From an uncultured Clostridia bacterium (GTDB taxonomy: Bacteria; Bacillota; Clostridia; Christensenellales; CAG-138): a stretch of 53,702 nucleotides of DNA. The notes under the pieces are model-generated. The model ran no database searches. It worked only from the letters and a program-made list of their open reading frames with translations, and had not been told where the DNA came from. The position numbers and the translations under genes are program-made. Below, piece by piece: positions 9,395 to 17,392 of the stretch. The first letter of the stretch is position 1. Every line of letters starts with the position of its first letter. The stretch spans positions 1 to 53,702 of the forward strand of contig CAJOKM010000003.1 of the NCBI GenBank assembly GCA_905235205.1, given 5' to 3'.

Positions 9395-10138
9395 ATGGCG
9401 TTCAATGTACAAAAAGTCAAGGAAGACCTGTGCAGATGGCTGAACGAGTGGTTTTTGGAGAACGGACCCGGCTGCAACGCGGTCATCGGCATCTCGGGCG
9501 GCAAGGACAGCTCGGTCACGGCGGCACTGTGCGTACAGGCGCTCGGAAAGGACCGCGTGATCGGCGTTTTAATGCCCAACGGCGAGCAGTCCGACATCGA
9601 CGTGGCGCTGGCGCTTACGAAGCATCTCGGCATCCGCGCCTACGTGGTCAACATCAAGGACGCGTACGACGGCGTGGTCAACGCGGCGAAGGCGGGCGGC
9701 GTGGAGTTGTCCGATCAGGCGTACATCAACCTCGCGCCGCGGCTTCGCATGAGCACGCTGTACGCGGTTTCGCAGTCGCATAACGGGCGCGTCATCAATA
9801 CCTGCAACCTAAGCGAGGACTGGGTCGGCTATTCCACGCGCTACGGCGATTCGGTGGGCGACGTGTGCCCTTTGGGCAAGCTGACGGTCGCGGAGGTCAA
9901 GGAGCTCGGAACGTACCTCGGGCTGCCGGACATGTTTGTGCACAAAGTGCCCAGCGACGGACTGTGCGGCAAGACGGACGAGGATAACCTCGGCTTTACC
10001 TACGCGGTGCTCGACCGCTATATCCGCACCGGCGAGATCGAAGATCCCGAAACAAAGGCACTGATCGACCGCAAGCACAAGGCGAACCTTTTCAAGCTCG
10101 AACTGATGCAGACGTTCCCCTACGAGCCGGAAGCATGA
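9395..10138 (+). CDS. nadE: NAD+ synthase, ammonia-dependent type
   Basis: 247 residues, the short form without the N-terminal nitrilase-like glutaminase domain, so ammonia is the expected nitrogen donor. It converts nicotinic acid adenine dinucleotide to NAD+ with ATP. The PP-loop SGGKDSS is at residues 34-40; further landmarks are TCNLSEDWVGYSTRYGDSVGD and the PSDGLCGKTDEDNLGF loop, all characteristic of NadE. The start has AAAAGGAGG upstream. Its end overlaps the next gene by four bases (ATGA), indicating translational coupling with the IclR-type regulator. Confidence 0.95.
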   Translation: MAFNVQKVKEDLCRWLNEWFLENGPGCNAVIGISGGKDSSVTAALCVQALGKDRVIGVLMPNGEQSDIDVALALTKHLGIRAYVVNIKDAYDGVVNAAKAGGVELSDQAYINLAPRLRMSTLYAVSQSHNGRVINTCNLSEDWVGYSTRYGDSVGDVCPLGKLTVAEVKELGTYLGLPDMFVHKVPSDGLCGKTDEDNLGFTYAVLDRYIRTGEIEDPETKALIDRKHKANLFKLELMQTFPYEPEA

Positions 10139-10905
10139 GCGCAAAGGAAACGGAACCGGTCCGCGCGATCGGCAAAGCGTGTCGGCTGCTGGATCTTATG
10201 AAGGAAGCGCGCCGACCGATGTCGCTCGGCGAGCTTGCGGAAGCGACCGGCTGGGCCAAGAGCACGGTGCACGGACTCTTGCAGTCCATGCGCGGGGCGG
10301 GGCTTGTGGAGCAGAGCGCACAGAGCGGGCGGTATGAGCTCGGCATTCGTCTGTTCGAGTACGGAAACGCCGTGCAAAGCACGAAAAGTGTCCTCACACT
10401 CTGCACCGAACCGATGCGGCGGCTCGTGGAACGGACCGGGGAGTCCGCGACGCTTTCCATGCTCGACCGCGGCGAAGCGATGGTGCTTGCCCACGCGGAG
10501 GCGGACAGCAGTTTTCATATCGCGTCGGAGACCGGCGCGCATCTGCCCGCGTTTGCGACTGCGCAGGGCAAGGCGCTGCTGTCTTCCCTTTCGGACGCGA
10601 GCGTCAAGCGGATCTTCGAAGAACGGTATCAGCCGTTAACGCCGCACACGATCAACGATGCGAATCTGCTGCTTGCCGAGCTGAAATCGGTGCGTGCAAA
10701 CGGGTACGCGGTCGAAAACGGCGAGTTCAAGGTCGGCATTCGCGGCGTTGCCGCGCCGATTTACGACCACCTTGGCACGGTTCGCTACGCCATCGGGCTG
10801 ATCGGACTGTTCCGGCGCGTCGATTCCGACGAGTTCAGAGAAGCGACGGCGCGGGTTCTGGAAACGGCAAAGGAGCTGTCGGCCGCGCTCGGATACCGGG
10901 CATAA
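10135..10905 (+). CDS. IclR family transcriptional regulator
   Basis: 256 residues. The N-terminal winged helix-turn-helix (about 8-70) contains RAIGKACRLLDLMKEARRPMS, here split as the recognition segment LGELAEATGWAKSTVHGLLQSM. The C-terminal effector-binding domain (about 85-255) shows ATLSMLDRGEAMVLAHAE, PAFATAQGKALLSSLSD and the conserved YAVENGEFKVGIRGVAAPI. IclR proteins bind small carbon metabolites; the ligand and targets here are unknown. Its start lies inside the last codons of nadE (ATGA overlap), an unusual partner for nadE, so the operon link says more about expression than about function. Confidence 0.9.
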   Translation: MSAKETEPVRAIGKACRLLDLMKEARRPMSLGELAEATGWAKSTVHGLLQSMRGAGLVEQSAQSGRYELGIRLFEYGNAVQSTKSVLTLCTEPMRRLVERTGESATLSMLDRGEAMVLAHAEADSSFHIASETGAHLPAFATAQGKALLSSLSDASVKRIFEERYQPLTPHTINDANLLLAELKSVRANGYAVENGEFKVGIRGVAAPIYDHLGTVRYAIGLIGLFRRVDSDEFREATARVLETAKELSAALGYRA

Positions 10906-10941
10906 CGATTCCGGGGACGGGGAACAGGCGAGGGGGCGCGC

Positions 10942-11925
10942 ATGAAACACGAAAAACAAAAGTTCAAGATTTTGATGATCCGCGACCTGCTGCTGGAAAC
11001 GGACGAGCTGCATCCGCTGACGGTTGCGGACATTCTCGAGCGGCTCAAGGCGAACGGGATCGAAGCGGAGCGCAAGAGCGTTGCCGACGATCTTTTGACG
11101 CTGTCGGAATACGGCATGGACATTGAATCGGTCGCCGTCGGCAAGAAAAAGGGGTACTATCTTGCGTCGCGCGCGTTTGAGCCGGCGGAGCTTAGGATGC
11201 TGGTGGACAGCGTGCAGGCGGCCAAATTCCTGTCCGCGAAAAAGACCGCGCGGCTGATCAAAAAACTCGCGGCGCTTCAAAGCCGCGGCGAAGCGGCGCT
11301 TTTGAGACGCCAGCTCTACATGAACGAGCGCGGCAAGACGGAGAACGAGTCGATCTTTTACAACATCGACGCGGTGCACAGCGCGATCGCGGAGAACCGC
11401 GAGATCACGTTTTTGTACTGGCAGTACGACGTGAACAAAAAGCGCGTTCCGCGTAAAAACGGCGCGCGCTACCGTGTGAGTCCCTATGCGCTCGTGTGGG
11501 ACGACGAGTTCTATTACCTGATCGCGTTCGACGCGGAGGACGCTCGGCTCAAGCATTACCGCGTGGACAAGATGAACCGCATCACCATAACGGATACGCC
11601 GCGGACCGGCGCGGACGCGTTTGCGGCGATCGATATGTCCGCCTACACAAGCCGCAATTTCTCGATGTTCGCGGGCGAGGAAGCGGACGTCGTGCTCGAC
11701 TGCGACGCGTCGGTGATCGGTGTGATCGTGGACCGGTTCGGAACGGACGTTTCCCTGCATGAAACGCCGACCGGCTTTACCGCATTCGTGCGGGTGGCGG
11801 TGTCGGAGCAGTTCTTCGGCTGGATCGCCGCGCTCGGCGGCGCGGTGCGCATCCGTTCGCCCAAGGCGGTGCGGGACCGCTTTATGGAACTGCTGACGCG
11901 GGTGCAGACCGCGCAGCAGGCATAA
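10942..11925 (+). CDS. WYL domain transcriptional regulator
   Basis: 327 residues. An N-terminal HTH_11/DeoR-like winged helix (about 5-70; LTVADILERLKANGIEAERKSV) is followed by a WYL domain (about 140-220) with ITFLYWQYDV, YRVSPYALVWDDEFYYLIAF and KHYRVDKMNRITI, and by the usual C-terminal WCX extension. WYL regulators sense nucleic acids or small ligands and often control DNA repair or defence genes; nothing of that kind is nearby, so its targets are open. The ATG at 10942 has GAGGGGG upstream. It follows the IclR gene by 36 nt on the same strand and may be part of the pheS-nadE transcript. Confidence 0.9.
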   Translation: MKHEKQKFKILMIRDLLLETDELHPLTVADILERLKANGIEAERKSVADDLLTLSEYGMDIESVAVGKKKGYYLASRAFEPAELRMLVDSVQAAKFLSAKKTARLIKKLAALQSRGEAALLRRQLYMNERGKTENESIFYNIDAVHSAIAENREITFLYWQYDVNKKRVPRKNGARYRVSPYALVWDDEFYYLIAFDAEDARLKHYRVDKMNRITITDTPRTGADAFAAIDMSAYTSRNFSMFAGEEADVVLDCDASVIGVIVDRFGTDVSLHETPTGFTAFVRVAVSEQFFGWIAALGGAVRIRSPKAVRDRFMELLTRVQTAQQA

Positions 11926-11951
11926 AAAAAGAGAGCCTGTTTGAAGCTCTC
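11924..11951 (-). terminator. Terminator of the XRE regulator gene
   Basis: Read on the minus strand it is GAGAGC, a 9-nt loop, GCTCTC and then seven Ts. It overlaps the last bases of the convergent WYL gene. The plus strand lacks a T run after the stem, so it acts mainly on the minus strand. Confidence 0.75.
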
Positions 11952-11970
11952 GGTCGGTTAGGTCGAATCC

Positions 11971-12348
11971 TTATTCGTTGAGCGGCGCTTCCTCTGCGTC
12001 GCTCAGCTTTGCAGAAAACAAAGCATACGCGTCGGCGTCGGTCACGCGCAGAAACTCGACGGCGGTTACGGCGCGGACCGCTTTTTTGCCTTCGGCATCC
12101 AGCCGCGCGTAGCGATCCAGAAGCTCCCGCTTTTCTCCGTCCAGGAAAACCGTGCTTTCGCCGGGAATCGGTTTGATATCCAGCACATCGCAGACATGCA
12201 TGATCGTCTCGAATGACGTGCCGCCGATGCCTTTTTGTAATGCGGTGACGATCGTGGACTGCGGAACGCCGATATACATGGAAAACTGCCGTACGCTGCG
12301 GAACTGTCTCTTGATTTCCGTCTTGATTAGTTTGGTTAGTTCGTCCAT
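11971..12348 (-). CDS. XRE family helix-turn-helix regulator
   Basis: 125 residues. Residues about 5-65 form a phage-repressor type helix-turn-helix (SVRQFSMYIGVPQSTIVTAL, then SFETIMHVCDVLDI). The remaining 60 residues are helical and contain LDRYARLDAEGKKAV, a segment common in Firmicutes XRE proteins, and have no recognisable enzymatic motif. The ATG follows GGAGGTG. The gene is divergent from the ABC exporter pair, and a palindrome lies in the shared gap, so it may regulate itself and the exporter. That link is inferred from position. Confidence 0.85.
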   Translation of the reverse strand: MDELTKLIKTEIKRQFRSVRQFSMYIGVPQSTIVTALQKGIGGTSFETIMHVCDVLDIKPIPGESTVFLDGEKRELLDRYARLDAEGKKAVRAVTAVEFLRVTDADAYALFSAKLSDAEEAPLNE

Positions 12349-12368
12349 TTTCTACACCTCCGGTTTTT

Positions 12369-12397
12369 ATCTTATCATGCGAGAACCGATTCGTCAA
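12369..12397 (-). promoter_or_regulatory. Promoter of the XRE regulator gene
   Basis: On the minus strand TTGACG (12397-12392) and TAAGAT (12374-12369), 17 bp apart, with the ATG about 20 nt downstream of the -10 box. Confidence 0.75.
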
Positions 12398-12453
12398 TAA
12401 AAACCGGAAAAATAACAGGCAAAAACCCCCTGATTCTCTGATAAAACACGGGT

Positions 12454-12486
12454 TTTCGCTAAAAATGTATATACATATTGGCGAAA
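12454..12486. promoter_or_regulatory. Candidate operator: nested palindrome in the XRE/ABC gap
   Basis: A perfect 12-bp palindrome ATGTATATACAT (12465-12476) is framed by TTTCGC (12454-12459) and GCGAAA (12481-12486), giving a nested dyad of 33 bp. It lies between the divergent promoters of the XRE gene and the ABC exporter in an AT-rich island of an otherwise GC-rich region. No hairpin terminator function is apparent. The rest of this 281-nt gap shows only the two promoters and three CGGTTGA-like copies near 12565-12593. Confidence 0.55.
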
Positions 12487-12506
12487 TTCGGGCAGGTCGG
12501 CGCGCC

Positions 12507-12535
12507 TTGACGGATCGTCATAGGGGCGTTATACT
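12507..12535 (+). promoter_or_regulatory. Promoter upstream of the ABC exporter pair
   Basis: TTGACG (12507-12512) and TATACT (12530-12535) with 17 bp between. The transcript would start about 90 nt before the first ABC gene. A second weaker -10-like TAAACT lies at 12616-12621, only 8 nt before the ATG. Confidence 0.8.
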
Positions 12536-12629
12536 GAAAAGATCATAACCGTGAACGCGCCGGACGGTTGACCCGGTTCAACCGCCGGTTGATGGACGAA
12601 ACCGACGCAGGGTGGTAAACTGAAACCGT

Positions 12630-14357
12630 ATGAAAACGATTTTACCCTATCTGAAAGCCTATCGCGGAAAACTCGCGCTGACCGCCGTGCTGTGCGTCAT
12701 CTCGACGCTGGAGGGCGTGTTTCTGCCGCACCTGATGAGCCGCATCGTCGACGAGGGGATCGCCGCGGGCGATATGGGCGTGATCTGGACCTTCGGCGCG
12801 ATCATGTTCGGGCTTGCGCTGTGCTCCATGCTCTGCGCGCTTTTGACAAGCGCGGTCAACGCGCGCATCTCCGCCGGGTTTTCGCACGATCTCACCAGGG
12901 GAATGTTTCAAAAGGCGTCGGGACTGAACTTCGAGACGTTCTCAAAGATCGGCACGTCCGGTCTTCTGACGCGCTCGACGCACGACGTCATGACGATCTC
13001 CCAGGCGTCGTCGATGTTTGTGAACTTCGTGACCATCGTGCCGATCCTGGTGATCGGCGGCGCCGTGTTCGCCATGCTGTCCGACCGCGTGCTCGGCCTG
13101 ATTCTGCTATGCAGCACGCCGCTGGCGCTTTTGATCCTGTTTCCGATCGTGAAAAACCTCGATAAGCTGTGGAAGCTGTCCGACGAGTACATCGACGAGC
13201 AGAACCGGCTGATGCGCGAGCGGCTGTCCGGCATCCGCGTGATCCGCGCGTTCGACAAGGAAGCGCATGAGCACGGCCGCATCGCGCACGCGACCGAGGA
13301 GATGGCGAAGTACATCATCCGCGCCAATACGCGCGCAGGCTATGTGAACCCGATCTGCATGCTGGTTTTGAACCTTGCGACTGTGGTGATGCTTCTGATC
13401 GGCGCGCAGCGGCTGCAGGATCCGGCGCTTTTGCGCGCGGGACTGACCGCGGGCAAGATCATTGCCACCGTACAGTACGTCGCGCTGATCTTAAACGGCG
13501 TGATGATGCTGTCGTGGTCGTTTGTGTTCCTGCCGCATCTCAAGGTCTGCGTGAGCCGTGTTTCGGAGGTGCTGACGCTTCCGGACGATCCGGTCGAACC
13601 GGGCGACGGCACGCTGTATCCCGGCGAGCTTTCGTTGCGCGGCGTCGGGTTTCAGTACCCGGGCAGCGAGCTGATGATGCTCTCCGACATCGATATGACG
13701 GTGCATGCCGGCGAAACGGCGGCGCTGATCGGCGGCACGGGCAGCGGCAAGTCGACGCTTTTGAAGCTGCTTCTCGCGTTCTATCCGCCCACGACGGGTA
13801 CGATCTCGCTCGGCGGCAAGCCGTATGAAACGCTCGGCCGCGCCGCGGTGCGTGACAACGTATCCGCCGCGCTGCAAAAGGGCATGGTGTTCGAGGGGAC
13901 GCTATTGGACAACGTGCGCATGGGCAATCCGGACGCGACGGAAGAGATGGTGAAGGAAGCGCTTGACGTCGCGCAGATGACCGAGTTTTCAGAGTCGCAT
14001 CCGGAGGGGCTTTCGTACCGGCTCGCGCAGTCCGGCGCAAACATCTCCGGCGGGCAGAAGCAGCGCATCAGCATTGCGCGCACGATCATCAAGCCCGCGT
14101 CGGTCTATATCTTTGACGACAGCTTTTCCGCGCTCGATTTTTTGACCGAGAGCAAGCTTCGAAAGGCGCTGAACCGGTATCTTGCCGGCAAAACGCAGAT
14201 CATCATCACGCAGCGCGCGGCGACGGCGATGCGCTGCGACCGGATCTTTGTGCTCGAACAGGGACGGATCGTGGGCTCCGGCACGCACGACGCGCTGATG
14301 CAGAGCTGCGACGTCTATCGCGAGATCGTTCGCTCGCAGTTGGGAGGCGACGCATGA
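12630..14357 (+). CDS. ABC exporter half-transporter, degenerate-site subunit
   Basis: 575 residues: an N-terminal type IV (ABC_membrane) domain of six helices (about 10-305) and a C-terminal ATPase (about 335-565). Walker A is GGTGSGKST, the signature ISGGQKQR, and Walker B reads VYIFDDSFSALD. The residue after the Walker B aspartate is Asp rather than the catalytic Glu, which is the mark of the degenerate subunit in heterodimeric exporters such as TM287/288 or BmrCD. The partner gene overlaps it by four bases. There is no clear Shine-Dalgarno site close to the ATG. Substrate unknown; multidrug or peptide export is typical. Confidence 0.92.
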   Translation: MKTILPYLKAYRGKLALTAVLCVISTLEGVFLPHLMSRIVDEGIAAGDMGVIWTFGAIMFGLALCSMLCALLTSAVNARISAGFSHDLTRGMFQKASGLNFETFSKIGTSGLLTRSTHDVMTISQASSMFVNFVTIVPILVIGGAVFAMLSDRVLGLILLCSTPLALLILFPIVKNLDKLWKLSDEYIDEQNRLMRERLSGIRVIRAFDKEAHEHGRIAHATEEMAKYIIRANTRAGYVNPICMLVLNLATVVMLLIGAQRLQDPALLRAGLTAGKIIATVQYVALILNGVMMLSWSFVFLPHLKVCVSRVSEVLTLPDDPVEPGDGTLYPGELSLRGVGFQYPGSELMMLSDIDMTVHAGETAALIGGTGSGKSTLLKLLLAFYPPTTGTISLGGKPYETLGRAAVRDNVSAALQKGMVFEGTLLDNVRMGNPDATEEMVKEALDVAQMTEFSESHPEGLSYRLAQSGANISGGQKQRISIARTIIKPASVYIFDDSFSALDFLTESKLRKALNRYLAGKTQIIITQRAATAMRCDRIFVLEQGRIVGSGTHDALMQSCDVYREIVRSQLGGDA

Positions 14358-16138
14358 AAACCCCGTCTTCTCCGAAAAAAACCGTTCTGCGCATTCTCAA
14401 AGATACGCGCCCGATCGCGGGCTGGCTTATCGTAGCGTCGGTTGTCAGCATCGTGTCCGTCGCGCTGTCGCTTTTGACGCCGGAGATCCTGCGTCTGCTG
14501 TCCGACCGGCTCTATATCTACTGGGACGCGGCGCATGCCGGAGCGTCCGTGCCATTCGACAACGGCGGGTTTGCGCGCGAGTGCATCATCCTTGCTGCCG
14601 CGTACGCCGGCAGTTCGCTTGCCGGAATCGGCGAAATGCTGATCATGAACAACGTGGTGTCGAGGCACTTCACCTGCGCGATCCGGATCGGCATGAGCGA
14701 TAAGATCCGGCGGCTGCCGGTGCGCTACATCGACCGCACGCCCAACGGCGAGATCATTTCGCACATGACCGACGACGTTTCCGTGCTCGGCACGACGGTG
14801 CACAGCTTTCTCGAAACGCTGATCTCGGGCGTGCTGAAGCTTCTGGGCATTATGGTGCTGATCTTCCGGCTGAACCCGATCCTCGCCGGCGCGGTCATCG
14901 TGCTGGTCCCTCTTTCGCTGTTTTTCTCGGCAAAGATCGCGGGCAAGAGCGAAAAATACTTTGCGGCCGTCCGCAAAAAGAACGGCGAACTGTACGCGCT
15001 GACGGAGGAAACGTTCTCGGGCTTCGACACCGTCAAGGCGTTCCACCTCGAAGACCGGCAGTGCGAACGGCAGGCGGCGCTCTGCGGCGAAATGCGCGAC
15101 GCGGCGCGCAAGGGCAACTTCCTGGCGTCGATCGTGCAGCCGATCGTTGCGCTGACCAACAACGTCGCGTATATCGCGATCTGCATCCTGGGCGGCGTGT
15201 TCGTCGCGAAGGGACTGTTCGGCATGAGCGTCGGCATGATCGTGGCGTTCGTGCTCTATGCGCGGATGCTGGCGGGCCCGCTTGAAAGCATTGCGCAGGG
15301 GTTTTCCATGCTGCAGAACACGATCGCGTCCGCCGAACGCGTGTACAAAATGCTCGACGAGGAGGAGATGACCGAGGCGACGGAGGAGACCGCGCCCGAA
15401 GGGATCGGCAACGTGCGCTTTGAAAACGTCGATTTCTCGTATGATCAAAAACAGCCGCTGATTAAGGGACTGTCGATCCGTGTGCGCGCAGGCGAAAAGG
15501 TCGCCATCGTCGGACCGACCGGCGGCGGCAAGACCACGATCGTCAATCTTCTGATGCGCTTTTACGACGTTGACGGCGGGAAGATCTACGTCGACGGCAA
15601 GGACGTGTATCGGATGCCGCGCAGCGAGCTTCGCAAGGCGTTCTCGATGGTGCTGCAGGACACCTGGCTGTTCTCCGGCACGATCTATGACAACATCGCC
15701 TACGGCCGTCCCGACGCGACCGAGGAAGAGGTGCACGAGGCGGCGCGGCGCGCGCATATCGACCGGTTCATCCGTTCGCTTCCCAATGGGTATCAGACCG
15801 TCATCAACGAGGAGACGACGAACATCTCCGGCGGACAGAAACAGCTTCTGACCATCGCGCGCGCATACCTTGCGAACCGCCCGATCCTGATCCTCGACGA
15901 GGCGACGAGCAACGTCGACACGCGCACCGAGATTCTGATCCAGAAAACGATGGACGACCTGATGCGCGACCGCACCAGCTTCGTCATCGCGCACCGGCTC
16001 TCGACGATCGTCGACGCCGATACGATCCTGGTCATCAACCACGGTTCGATCGTGGAGCAGGGTACGCATGCAAAGCTGCTTGAAAAGAACGGCTTCTATG
16101 CCGAAATTTACCACTCGCAGTACGAGCTTTTGAACTGA
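14354..16138 (+). CDS. ABC exporter half-transporter, catalytic subunit
   Basis: 594 residues with a transmembrane domain (about 20-330) and an ATPase domain (about 350-590). Walker A GPTGGGKTT, Q-loop LQDTWLFSGTI, signature NISGGQKQ, Walker B ILILDEATSNVD with the catalytic Glu present, and the switch His in IAHRLSTI. This is the consensus-site partner of the preceding gene; the two together would form an inward/outward alternating exporter in the cell membrane. An extracellular-loop insertion is visible around LYIYWDAAHAGASVPFDNGG. The four-base ATGA overlap secures equal translation of the pair. No terminator is obvious behind it. Confidence 0.94.
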   Translation: MKTPSSPKKTVLRILKDTRPIAGWLIVASVVSIVSVALSLLTPEILRLLSDRLYIYWDAAHAGASVPFDNGGFARECIILAAAYAGSSLAGIGEMLIMNNVVSRHFTCAIRIGMSDKIRRLPVRYIDRTPNGEIISHMTDDVSVLGTTVHSFLETLISGVLKLLGIMVLIFRLNPILAGAVIVLVPLSLFFSAKIAGKSEKYFAAVRKKNGELYALTEETFSGFDTVKAFHLEDRQCERQAALCGEMRDAARKGNFLASIVQPIVALTNNVAYIAICILGGVFVAKGLFGMSVGMIVAFVLYARMLAGPLESIAQGFSMLQNTIASAERVYKMLDEEEMTEATEETAPEGIGNVRFENVDFSYDQKQPLIKGLSIRVRAGEKVAIVGPTGGGKTTIVNLLMRFYDVDGGKIYVDGKDVYRMPRSELRKAFSMVLQDTWLFSGTIYDNIAYGRPDATEEEVHEAARRAHIDRFIRSLPNGYQTVINEETTNISGGQKQLLTIARAYLANRPILILDEATSNVDTRTEILIQKTMDDLMRDRTSFVIAHRLSTIVDADTILVINHGSIVEQGTHAKLLEKNGFYAEIYHSQYELLN

Positions 16139-16150
16139 GCAATTTTGCGG

Positions 16151-16179
16151 TTGCCCGATTCAAAAGCGTATGGTATAAT
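16151..16179 (+). promoter_or_regulatory. Promoter of the sortase gene
   Basis: TTGCCC (16151-16156), 17 bp, TATAAT (16174-16179), with TGG directly before the -10 box as an extended -10 element. Confidence 0.75.
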
Positions 16180-16229
16180 GCGCATATCAAAAACATTTCG
16201 GAAAGGAGATTGCCTTCGGGCACCATCAA

Positions 16230-17114
16230 ATGGAAGAACAGAAACAACAACAGCAGCCGTCCAAGGGCATGCGCGTATACCGCAAACTGCGCTGGGTCCT
16301 GATCCCGCTGGTCGTGGTCGCCATCGGGTTTTCGGCGTATCGCGTGATCTCGATCTTTACGGAATACCGCGCAAGCGAGCAGGCGTATGAGGCGATCAAC
16401 AACGAGTTTCTCATCGCGCCGCGCACACCGAATCCCGGCGCGTCCGATTCGGTGCCGTATGCGCCGGGCGAACCGGGCCAGCTCAACCCCTACGATCCTT
16501 CGGCGGGCGGCGATCCGCTGGATCCTTCTCAAGACGCGGTATCGCAGGGCATGGCGCCGATCGGCGTCGACTTTGAGCGGCTGCGCGCGGTCAACGACGA
16601 GTGCGTGGGCTGGATCTATATTCCGGATACCAACGTCAGCTTTCCGGTCATGCGGGCGCAGAACAACAGCAAGTACTTAAACCGCCTTCTGGACGGCACC
16701 AGGAACAGCGCGGGCTCGATCTTCATGGATTTTCGCTGCAATCCGGACCTAAGCGATCGCAACATCATTCTGTACGGGCACAACATGAGCAGCGGCGTGA
16801 TGTTTTCACAGCTGAAGAAATACCGCGACAAGGAGTTCTTCCTCGCGCATCAGACCGGCTATTACCTGACGCCGGACGCGGATTACGAGCTTACGATCGT
16901 GGTTTGCAAAACCGTTTCCGCAACCGGAGATGCATACTATCTGTATGAGGACGAAGCAGACTTTGTGAAGTATCTGAAAAGCGCCCGGAGCCACGCGGAT
17001 ATGAAGGTGGAGTTCGAACCGGAGAAAACGGAACAGATCTTTACGCTCTCGACCTGCACCAGCGGCGGGCAAAAGCGGCTTGTGCTGCTTGCGATTCCGA
17101 GGAAGCTCGGCTAA
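16230..17114 (+). CDS. Class B sortase
   Basis: 294 residues. A short basic N-terminus and one transmembrane helix (about 22-42, VLIPLVVVAIGFSAYRVI) anchor it; a Pro/Gly/Asp-rich linker follows (about 65-110), then the sortase fold. Catalytic residues are His184 in LYGHNM, Cys276 in LSTCTS and Arg283 in QKRLVL. The WIYIPDTNVSFPVMR opening of the fold is typical of SrtB. It would join a sorting-motif protein to peptidoglycan or build pili; no substrate with a sorting signal lies in the window. The nearest AAGGAG is about 20 nt upstream of the ATG, an unusually long spacing, so the start is slightly uncertain. Confidence 0.9.
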   Translation: MEEQKQQQQPSKGMRVYRKLRWVLIPLVVVAIGFSAYRVISIFTEYRASEQAYEAINNEFLIAPRTPNPGASDSVPYAPGEPGQLNPYDPSAGGDPLDPSQDAVSQGMAPIGVDFERLRAVNDECVGWIYIPDTNVSFPVMRAQNNSKYLNRLLDGTRNSAGSIFMDFRCNPDLSDRNIILYGHNMSSGVMFSQLKKYRDKEFFLAHQTGYYLTPDADYELTIVVCKTVSATGDAYYLYEDEADFVKYLKSARSHADMKVEFEPEKTEQIFTLSTCTSGGQKRLVLLAIPRKLG

Positions 17115-17117
17115 GCT

Positions 17118-17246
17118 CGTCGAAAAACAGGTTTTTCGACGTGGACCGCTGCGGCGGGACTTTGCGTTTTCGCCTATCATCCTGCGGATTTCCGGGCGGC
17201 GAAAACGAAAGGTGTCAAATGCACCGCACATGTCGCTGCATTTGAC
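17118..17246 (+). repeat. Three consecutive hairpins after the sortase gene
   Basis: Three strong inverted repeats lie in a row: an 11-bp stem at 17118-17128/17131-17141 (CGTCGAAAAAC), a 10-bp stem at 17165-17174/17198-17207 (CGTTTTCGCC), and a 10-bp stem at 17214-17223/17237-17246 (GTCAAATGCA). None has a T tract. The middle one is closed by GTTTTC/GAAAAC, like the first hairpin of the structured repeats at 20179 and 43190, and is likewise followed by a second hairpin. It may be a diverged relative, but the conserved linker of those copies is absent. Confidence 0.6.
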
Positions 17247-17263
17247 GAATGGATTTGAACCGT

Positions 17264-17297
17264 AAACGAACGACAGTTTTGCCGTTCGTTTTTCTTG
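17264..17297 (+). terminator. Terminator between sortase and pullulanase
   Basis: Stem AAACGAACG/CGTTCGTTT (9 bp, 17264-17272 and 17283-17291) with a 10-nt loop, followed by TTTCTTG. It directly abuts the -35 box of the pullulanase promoter. Confidence 0.8.
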
Positions 17298-17360
17298 TTG
17301 CCCCAGGAGCAGAACTATGATATACTATTTATAAATCTGCGCTCCCGATCCGGAGCGCAG
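17298..17360 (+). promoter_or_regulatory. Pullulanase promoter and 5' leader hairpin
   Basis: TTGCCC (17298-17303), 17 bp, TATACT (17321-17326) with an extended TGA before the -10 box. The transcript would begin near 17333 and opens with a 9-bp hairpin (CTGCGCTCC/GGAGCGCAG, 17337-17360), which may protect the mRNA 5' end. No known riboswitch is recognised here. Confidence 0.72.
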
Positions 17361-17392
17361 CTGGATACCGATCAAAACAGGAGGGTGAAACG

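Noticed and set aside
12565-12593. Three CGGTTGA/CGGTTCA copies before the ABC exporter
   Set aside because: Spacing is irregular (9 and 13 bp) and the motif is short; kept only as a remark.
14315-16114. Antisense open frame of about 600 codons across the second ABC gene
   Set aside because: Composition (very high Arg, His, Asp, Val) is typical of shadow frames and the sense strand is an intact ABC exporter.
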